Source of the DNA: Arbacia lixula
Taxonomy: Eukaryota > Echinodermata > Echinoidea > Arbacioida > Arbaciidae
NCBI GenBank assembly: GCA_963669155.1
Contig: OZ022577.1
Coordinates: forward strand, 5,020,165 to 5,084,164
Direction: 5' to 3'
Length of the DNA stretch: 64,000 nucleotides
Shown: one piece after another, positions 62,001-64,000 of the stretch
Layout of the letters: the number at the start of each line of letters is the position of its first letter
Numbering within the stretch: the first letter of the stretch is position 1
Notes under the pieces: generated by a model
What the model was told of the DNA's origin: nothing
Seen by the model: only the letters and a program-made list of their open reading frames with translations
Databases searched by the model: none
Program-made: the position numbers and the translations under genes

Positions 62001-63225
62001 GCTCGATGGTGTTGTTGCTACCACCGGTGGTGGCCGCCCAGCCACCGTCTTTCTGCTTGGGGGGTTGCGGGGACGAGGGCGAGGAGTTGGTGCCACCTCC
62101 AGCTGGCGGTTGGGGCGCTTTCCGCTTGCGCTGCTTCTTCTCTGCACTGCTCAGAACACACAGAGATGCAAACAGGGTACGGCATTACAGAATCTCCTAT
62201 GACACGAACCTTACTTGCACACGCCAACATTTCTTCCCTTAACCCTATGTGTGCCAGATAAATGCTGCTCTGTGGGATTTGTGTATTGATGGTCAAATAA
62301 TCAACAAGTGGCAGAGTAAGGGTTAAAAGTAAAAGACAGTAGTGGTAAAGACTACAGGAGCCGGAAGTAATGAAATGCCATTCTACCATGTCCATGGGTC
62401 CTGTTCTTGTTTGATTTCAGGATACCATGAAGAATCATCTCAAAATGTACAAATTGTTGACTGAACAACATCCGGACCTGTTGATGGTGGAAAAGTTTTG
62501 CCATAGTAACGGCCCATCATCGTTACCACTCCTTTACCTTAAAACATATTTGAACACACATAAGTCTTGCGTCAGACACCAAATGAAATTTCGTAACACT
62601 TTCAAACATTAGGTATCTATAATAAATCACATCAATTAATGACCATGGGTTCTCTTGTGCACAAATACAATTCCTCTTTGACAATCAGCTGAGGCTAAAG
62701 CCAGGAACAAACAACTTCTTCTCTTTGAAATTTCCATTCAAATCAATCATAAATTACAAATTTCCTTACAAAATTTACAGCAACAGGAGATATGGAAAGA
62801 AGATATCTCTGAAATTTACATACACTGTACATACCAAATTGACTAGGACAGCCACTGGCATAACTGACGGTTGTGGATAAGGACAAAATTGACAGCAAAA
62901 TGCTAAGAAAGGCAAAGAATCAACAGTACTTACTCGTCCATATCTGGTAACTCTGTCAAGATGTATGGCGGGCCAAAGTCTGACGAGGCGACAGGGGTGC
63001 TGGGGGTGAGGGCTACGGTGGGGGTGGTGGAGTCTGAGGAGGGGGACAGGTCATCCTCCCGCGCCCTCAACTCCTGCTGGTAGTTTGCCCCTCCATCGTA
63101 CTCAAAGTCGTCAAATCCGTCCCCGCGCTCATAGGACTCTTCCAGGGCATCGGCCGAGTCGCTGTTGAAGGAGGCATCCAGGCGGGTGGGACGGCCACGC
63201 GAGTCACACTTTAGGAATGGGTCTC
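38507..63225 (-). CDS. EHBP1: EHBP1 orthologue (EH domain-binding protein 1), 5'-partial, 15 exons placed
   Basis: The spliced minus-strand exons encode 866 residues that follow the order of vertebrate EHBP1 from the linker after the C2 domain to the C-terminus. In window numbering: a disordered linker at 1-217, a CH domain at about 218-319 ([44 protein letters not shown]), a disordered Gly/Pro/Ser stretch at 320-509, two charged helix motifs (LLEQARKEA and KLIAEARG), and a bMERB-type coiled coil at about 704-850 ([37 protein letters not shown]), ending in CSIQ. Human EHBP1 is about 1230 residues, so the missing part should be the C2 domain and its flank, to the right of the window. In the family, bMERB binds Rab8/10/13 and the CH domain links to actin. 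NPF motifs that bind EHD proteins are not seen in these exons and would be upstream. Identification as EHBP1 is secure; choice of EHBP1 over the vertebrate paralogue EHBP1L1 assumes a single invertebrate gene. Confidence 0.95.
39086..39162. repeat. Dispersed repeat, copy 2
   Basis: AACCTGCACATATTGACCAC, then CTGCTTATAAAGACCAC and ATCTCCCTCGAGTGGTC, parallels the copy at 7471-7550. It lies just past the donor of exon 39184-39298 on the upstream plus-coordinate side, inside the last intron. A further related word (AGAAAGACCACTTGCC) is at about 39012. Confidence 0.65.
39184..39298 (-). CDS. EHBP1: EHBP1 exon: bMERB C-terminal helix
   Basis: 115 nt (residues 801-838 plus a split Glu). The acceptor is gatggacag before ATTGGCAG; the donor is GTAAGCAC. 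The peptide [20 protein letters not shown], then [17 protein letters not shown], matches human WQKTEAQKRREQLLLDELVA and LVNKRDALVRDLDAQE. It forms the second Rab-contacting helical segment of the domain in family structures, as known for bMERB proteins. Position along the helix is inferred from that alignment. Confidence 0.95.
39849..39914. repeat. (CT)n microsatellite in an EHBP1 intron
   Basis: A CT run with one CACT interruption; GA in the transcript sense. Confidence 0.96.
40199..40272 (-). CDS. EHBP1: EHBP1 exon: bMERB helix, [11 protein letters not shown] segment
   Basis: 74 nt (residues 776-800 plus a split Asp). The acceptor is cctcccag before GGAGAAAG; the donor is GTAAGAACC. The peptide [20 protein letters not shown], then MEIE, corresponds to human [20 protein letters not shown]. 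The phases AT|G and G|AT join it cleanly to its neighbours. Confidence 0.95.
40752..40945. repeat. Tandem 97-bp repeat, 2 copies
   Basis: Two copies begin AAAGGGGTTAGATCCATTTT at 40752 and 40849. Both contain TATAGATTTGAAGTAGCTCT and GATGATACCAAA. They share their opening word with the inverted ends of the adjacent element at 41019-41247. The block lies in the intron between exons 40272 and 41367. Confidence 0.85.
41019..41247. mobile_element. Short element with 29-bp perfect terminal inverted repeats
   Basis: AGTTTGTTTGCAAAAGGGGT (first 20 of 29 bases, 41019-41047) occurs as an exact reverse complement at 41219-41247. The 171-bp interior is AT-rich and non-coding. The ends match the start of the neighbouring tandem units, so the whole 40.75-41.25 kb block is one MITE-like complex. 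No clear target duplication could be read. Confidence 0.78.
41367..41460 (-). CDS. EHBP1: EHBP1 exon: central helix of the bMERB domain
   Basis: 94 nt (residues 746-775 plus a split Met). The acceptor is gacttttcag before GGACGGATG; the donor is GTAAGCATAC. The peptide [20 protein letters not shown], then [10 protein letters not shown], is nearly the same as human [20 protein letters not shown]. The [14 protein letters not shown] stretch is a hallmark of the MICAL/EHBP Rab-binding domain. A repeat element with 29-bp inverted ends sits 120 bp past the donor in the intron. Confidence 0.95.
43193..43565. repeat. Polypurine tract (+ strand) just past an EHBP1 donor
   Basis: Over about 370 bp almost every base is A or G, mainly GGAAAG and AAGGGA words. 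Because the gene is on the minus strand, the transcript here is a long pyrimidine tract. The apparent 195-codon minus-strand frame (Phe/Ser/Leu-rich) is a by-product. Confidence 0.9.
43584..43704 (-). CDS. EHBP1: EHBP1 exon: first helix of the bMERB Rab-binding domain
   Basis: 121 nt, phase 0 in and phase 1 out (residues 705-744 plus a split Gly). The acceptor is ccccgctag before GACCTGC; the donor is GTCAGTAACC. The peptide [20 protein letters not shown], then [20 protein letters not shown], aligns with human SQYVVGELAALENEQKQIDT and RAALVEKRLRYLMD. This is the start of the coiled-coil bMERB domain, which in the family binds active Rab8-family GTPases. A long purine-rich tract on the + strand (a pyrimidine tract in the transcript) begins about 20 nt past the donor. 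Confidence 0.94.
43898..43982. repeat. (ATC)n microsatellite
   Basis: ATC/TCA triplets, about 17 uninterrupted units, with imperfect units before them. Confidence 0.96.
44312..44442 (-). CDS. EHBP1: EHBP1 exon: acidic linker to the bMERB domain
   Basis: 131 nt (2 bases plus 43 codons, residues 662-704). The acceptor is ccaagcag before CCAAAACACC; the donor is GTATCTTC. The peptide starts [20 protein letters not shown] and becomes strongly acidic and helical toward its end ([15 protein letters not shown]). It leads without a frame break into the first bMERB helix. An AG three bases earlier would be an alternative acceptor adding one codon. The 3' intron side is ordinary AT-rich sequence. Confidence 0.85.
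45882..46040 (-). CDS. EHBP1: EHBP1 exon: linker containing the KTPLQSF motif
   Basis: 159 nt (residues 608-660 plus a split Ala). The acceptor is caatcttcag before GTGACAAG; the donor is GTCAGTCTGG. The peptide begins [20 protein letters not shown] and contains [18 protein letters not shown]. This corresponds to human VRKTQLQSFSQYIENRPEMK, which sits shortly before the Rab-binding domain. The upstream part is Pro/Val-rich and probably unstructured. It enters in phase 1, which permits either inclusion or skipping of the 39-nt cassette. Confidence 0.88.
46915..46936. repeat. (TA)n run
   Basis: About 10 TA units in the large intron. Confidence 0.9.
47618..47790. repeat. Dispersed intronic repeat, copy 1
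   Basis: The segment AGAAGATTCCTTCCTGATATCC, then GGACCTGGCAAAAAGACACT, is similar to 51205-51290 (GATGATTCCTCCCTGGTTTC, then GGTCATGGCAGAGTGACACT). Both copies have the same orientation within the largest intron. Confidence 0.55.
50155..50193 (-). CDS. EHBP1: Candidate 39-nt cassette exon of EHBP1
   Basis: Within the largest intron, a 39-nt stretch has a pyrimidine-rich acceptor ending gcatgtag and a donor GTAAGAATTC. Its phase (2 bases, 12 codons, 1 base) fits the phase-1 borders of both neighbours exactly. Inclusion adds 13 residues ([12 protein letters not shown] plus a Gly); skipping also keeps the frame, giving ATIG directly before DKPEG. I do not recognise the peptide from human EHBP1. 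Good splice signals, correct symmetric phase and no stop support it, but a stretch this short could fit by chance. Confidence 0.55.
51170..51300. repeat. Dispersed intronic repeat, copy 2
   Basis: Partner of the copy at 47618-47790. Similarity is patchy, with conserved GATTCCT-CCTG and GG-C-TGGCA-A-GACACT words. Confidence 0.55.
53246..53432. repeat. (CT)n microsatellite in the large intron
   Basis: CT-rich lead-in, then about 50 bp of pure CT and further CTCC variants. The 192- and 201-codon plus-strand frames over it are repeat artefacts. Confidence 0.95.
53729..53822. repeat. Second (CT)n tract
   Basis: CT and CTTT units, about 90 bp. Confidence 0.93.
55846..55981 (-). CDS. EHBP1: EHBP1 exon: second charged helix motif
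   Basis: 136 nt, phase 0 in and phase 1 out (residues 550-594 plus a split Gly). The acceptor is acccccag before GAGGAGG; the donor is GTAAGTCC. The peptide [20 protein letters not shown], then [20 protein letters not shown], matches human QLRERARQLIAEARSGV. It repeats the pattern of the previous exon (DLK-x-RA-x-x-L-x-x-x-AR). Directly upstream in the intron (56010-56083) is a GA microsatellite. Confidence 0.92.
56010..56083. repeat. (GA)n microsatellite upstream of an EHBP1 acceptor
   Basis: A GA run in plus sense, CT in the transcript, ending about 30 nt before the acceptor of exon 55846-55981. It may act as an extended polypyrimidine tract (inference). Confidence 0.93.
56428..56547 (-). 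CDS. EHBP1: EHBP1 exon: first charged helix motif
   Basis: 120 nt, 40 codons, phase 0 at both ends (residues 510-549). The acceptor is gatcgcag before TCTAAGC; the donor is GTAAGGG. The peptide [20 protein letters not shown] parallels human SRQEELKERARVLLEQARRD. It is a short charged amphipathic helix followed by a variable tail rich in Gln and Asp. Being symmetric, the exon could be skipped without a frameshift, although conservation of the motif argues it is normally included. Confidence 0.92.
56746..57438 (-). CDS. EHBP1: EHBP1 large exon: end of CH domain and disordered region
   Basis: A 693-nt exon, phase 0 at both ends, encoding residues 279-509. The acceptor is ccccacacag before GCTTTTGATG; the donor is GTCAGTGC. 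The first 41 residues complete the CH domain ([41 protein letters not shown]). Next comes [18 protein letters not shown], which matches the human GQELNVVQI...STYKVGNY stretch. The rest is acidic, Gly/Pro/Ser-rich and poorly conserved in type ([28 protein letters not shown]), probably disordered. It ends [10 protein letters not shown] before the first helix-motif exon. Confidence 0.95.
58067..58104. repeat. (CA)n microsatellite
   Basis: About 14 CA units, interrupted by CATA, about 50 nt past the small CH exon's donor. Confidence 0.93.
58155..58203 (-). CDS. EHBP1: EHBP1 49-nt small exon inside the CH domain
   Basis: This small exon supplies the CH segment missing between the two larger exons: after split codon AT|G it reads [16 protein letters not shown] (residues 263-278), matching human DYKSLNPQDIKENNKK. 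The acceptor is cttgtag, and the donor GTTTGT is weak. One base plus 16 codons makes the phases of both neighbours agree (phase 2 before, phase 0 after). It was found by looking for the missing family sequence between 57438 and 60156, and the match at both ends makes it secure. Confidence 0.92.
59149..59868. mobile_element. TTAA-flanked inverted-repeat element in an EHBP1 intron, 720 bp
   Basis: The left end is TTAAAGGGAGAGTGCATCC; the right end reads, in reverse complement, TTAAAGGGATAGTCCACCC. Similarity goes on for about 25 bp (CTGAAATnAAGTT) and reappears in subterminal arms (CTCCCTATCGCATATAG at about 59330 and its inverse at about 59700). The centre holds degenerate telomere-like repeats. 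No coding capacity is visible. It is likely a non-autonomous piggyBac-like MITE (class inferred from TTAA). Confidence 0.8.
59478..59557. repeat. Degenerate telomere-like (CCCTAA) array
   Basis: About a dozen variants of CCCTAA/CCCTGA occur in a row (for example AACCCTAAACCTAACCCTGA). It sits inside the 59149-59868 element, so it is interstitial and not a chromosome end. Confidence 0.85.
59951..60003 (-). pseudogene. Decayed partial copy of the CH-domain exon end
   Basis: Aligned without gaps to exon bases 60159-60210, 41 of 52 positions match by my count, and most differences are transitions. In the minus sense it still reads like [15 protein letters not shown] against [15 protein letters not shown]. 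The donor GTGAGT of the real exon is not preserved. A second duplicated stretch of intron (59869-59924 against 60011-60066) lies beside it, so a local tandem duplication is the simplest origin. Confidence 0.7.
60156..60367 (-). CDS. EHBP1: EHBP1 exon: start and main part of the CH domain
   Basis: Residues 192-261 plus two bases of M262. The acceptor is gcacacag before TCTGCATC; the donor is GTGAGTACTG. After a Ser/Arg-rich lead ([20 protein letters not shown]) comes the CH core [19 protein letters not shown] and [20 protein letters not shown]. This matches the human segment around LLVWCKEVT and [16 protein letters not shown] almost position for position. It is the strongest single piece of evidence for the gene. 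A decayed copy of the end of this exon lies about 208 bp further along the transcript. Confidence 0.95.
60471..60850. repeat. GAA/GGA polypurine tract upstream of the CH exon
   Basis: About 380 bp of nearly pure A/G on the + strand (GAAGAA, AAAGAG, GGAGGA), starting about 105 nt upstream of the CH exon's acceptor in transcript sense. The transcript is pyrimidine-rich. Long Phe/Ser/Leu-rich minus frames are artefacts. Confidence 0.93.
61488..61612. repeat. Imperfect TG-rich repeat
   Basis: TGTGTGTTTATGTG-like variants over about 125 bp, between two EHBP1 exons. Confidence 0.85.
61864..62146 (-). CDS. EHBP1: EHBP1 exon: basic proline-rich linker before the CH domain
   Basis: Residues 97-191. 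The acceptor is tgagcag before TGCAGAG; the split codon GA|T joins it to the previous exon. The peptide starts [17 protein letters not shown], is rich in Pro/Ser/Gly, and ends [16 protein letters not shown]. Two donors are possible: the distal GTATTA at 61862-61863, chosen here because 45 further codons stay open and protein-like, and an internal GTAAGT at 61998-61993. Both leave phase 0 and fit the next exon, so the exon may have a short form (61999-62146). The exon is 283 nt with the distal donor. Confidence 0.8.
62934..63225 (-). CDS. EHBP1: EHBP1 exon: linker between C2 and CH domains
   Basis: First exon of the gene in the window (residues 1-97, last codon split). The acceptor is catcag before GAGACCC, and the donor is GTAAGTACTG after GATATGGACGA. 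It enters with two bases of a split codon and leaves with two (292 nt, 96 full codons). The peptide begins [10 protein letters not shown] and is acidic and Ser/Thr/Pro-rich ([31 protein letters not shown]), which suggests disorder. The DPF at its start resembles adaptor-binding DPF motifs, but that role is inference. GC-rich coding sequence stands out from AT-rich introns. At least one exon lies upstream, outside the window. Confidence 0.85.
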
Positions 63226-64000
63226 CTGATGTAGACGGCGCAGGGGGGGATACAGGTAGAGAAGAAGGATGCTTGTTATCATTGATCTATTCATTCAGCA
63301 AACAGGCACAGCGTATAAAACAACAGAATACAGTGTGTCATATACAAAGAGCAATGCATAAAATAAACAATAAGACACCTGAAATGCCAGGATGGAGAAC
63401 AGATACAGTGTACTTATTAACCATGATCCGAATGTTGTTTATATATGCTAGGAGAAAGCAATGAGCACAGTGTTTTCAATTTCTTTTCATCACATCTATC
63501 TATCCCTCAATATCATTTCTCATAACAGATGGCACAAGTACAATATATCACACATACAATTAATAGGGTTATACCGAGTTCTGTTACCTGCCTTTTCATC
63601 TTTCATCACATTTCAAACCAAAAGTAAGCTCATGATATCATAAACTAAAGCACTGAATTACTCATTGAGTCAGTGACTGCAAGGAGAAACCTATTTAACC
63701 ACATCAGTAGAGACATACAAGAAGCTTGAGCTCAGCTTCATTTGCTTACATCAACCTTCTGGAAACATACATGTTGTGTATGTAATTTATTTAGCATCAT
63801 GCACATGTGGTTGAAAAGAGTCTTAAAATTAAACAGCATAATGTACAGAAAATTGCATTCTGCATTCTATTCACATTTTTGTGACTAAAATGAGTGCAGT
63901 CCAATTTGTTTCTGTGAGCTAAGATACATCATTTCCTGCCCAAATGTTCATCACATCACTAAGAAATAAACCAATCTGATACATACAGTCACACATTGAC
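63226..64000 (-). other. EHBP1 intron continuing past the right edge
   Basis: AT-rich sequence upstream (in transcript sense) of the first exon in the window. No exon, tRNA or named repeat is seen. The rest of the gene must lie to the right. Confidence 0.75.

Overview
This is a eukaryotic, animal, nuclear window. It is AT-rich, carries many simple-sequence repeats, and contains one recognisable protein-coding gene, split by introns, on the minus strand. The texture suggests a marine invertebrate, most likely an echinoderm such as a sea urchin: dense GA, CA and CT microsatellites, TTAA-flanked short inverted-repeat elements, and TTAGGG-type telomere-like motifs. The taxon is an inference; the gene assignment is firm.

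The gene is the orthologue of EHBP1 (EH domain-binding protein 1). It runs right to left from beyond the right edge to a stop codon at 38507-38509. Fifteen coding exons were placed by hand: 63225-62934, 62146-61864, 60367-60156, 58203-58155, 57438-56746, 56547-56428, 55981-55846, 50193-50155 (candidate cassette), 46040-45882, 44442-44312, 43704-43584, 41460-41367, 40272-40199, 39298-39184 and 38591-38507. All use GT-AG borders and all reading phases agree, giving 866 residues in the window. In order these encode a disordered acidic and proline/serine-rich linker, a calponin-homology (CH) domain split over three exons, a long Gly/Pro/Ser-rich disordered stretch, two copies of a short charged helix motif, and a C-terminal coiled-coil Rab-binding (bMERB) domain ending in the prenylation-type tail CSIQ. 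The N-terminal C2 domain and first exons lie beyond position 64000. In other animals EHBP1 links Rab8/Rab10-family GTPases and EHD ATPases to actin during endocytic recycling.

Layout: 1 to about 34 kb has no gene I can recognise. It holds microsatellites, a composite minisatellite (11.26-11.78 kb), a 563-bp TTAA-flanked inverted-repeat element (12.92-13.48 kb) with a related fragment at 4.67-4.84 kb, and several GC-rich patches. About 34.4-38.5 kb is the probable 3' UTR or downstream flank of EHBP1. The stretch 38.5-63.2 kb is EHBP1, whose introns carry further repeats: a 29-bp terminal-inverted-repeat element with tandem subrepeats at 40.75-41.25 kb, and a second TTAA element with telomere-like DNA inside at 59.15-59.87 kb. 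The stretch 63.2-64.0 kb is intron.

The most interesting points are a symmetric 39-nt cassette exon in the largest intron, a strong in-frame alternative donor inside exon 61864-62146, and a decayed tandem copy of the end of the CH exon. I found no new multi-gene system.
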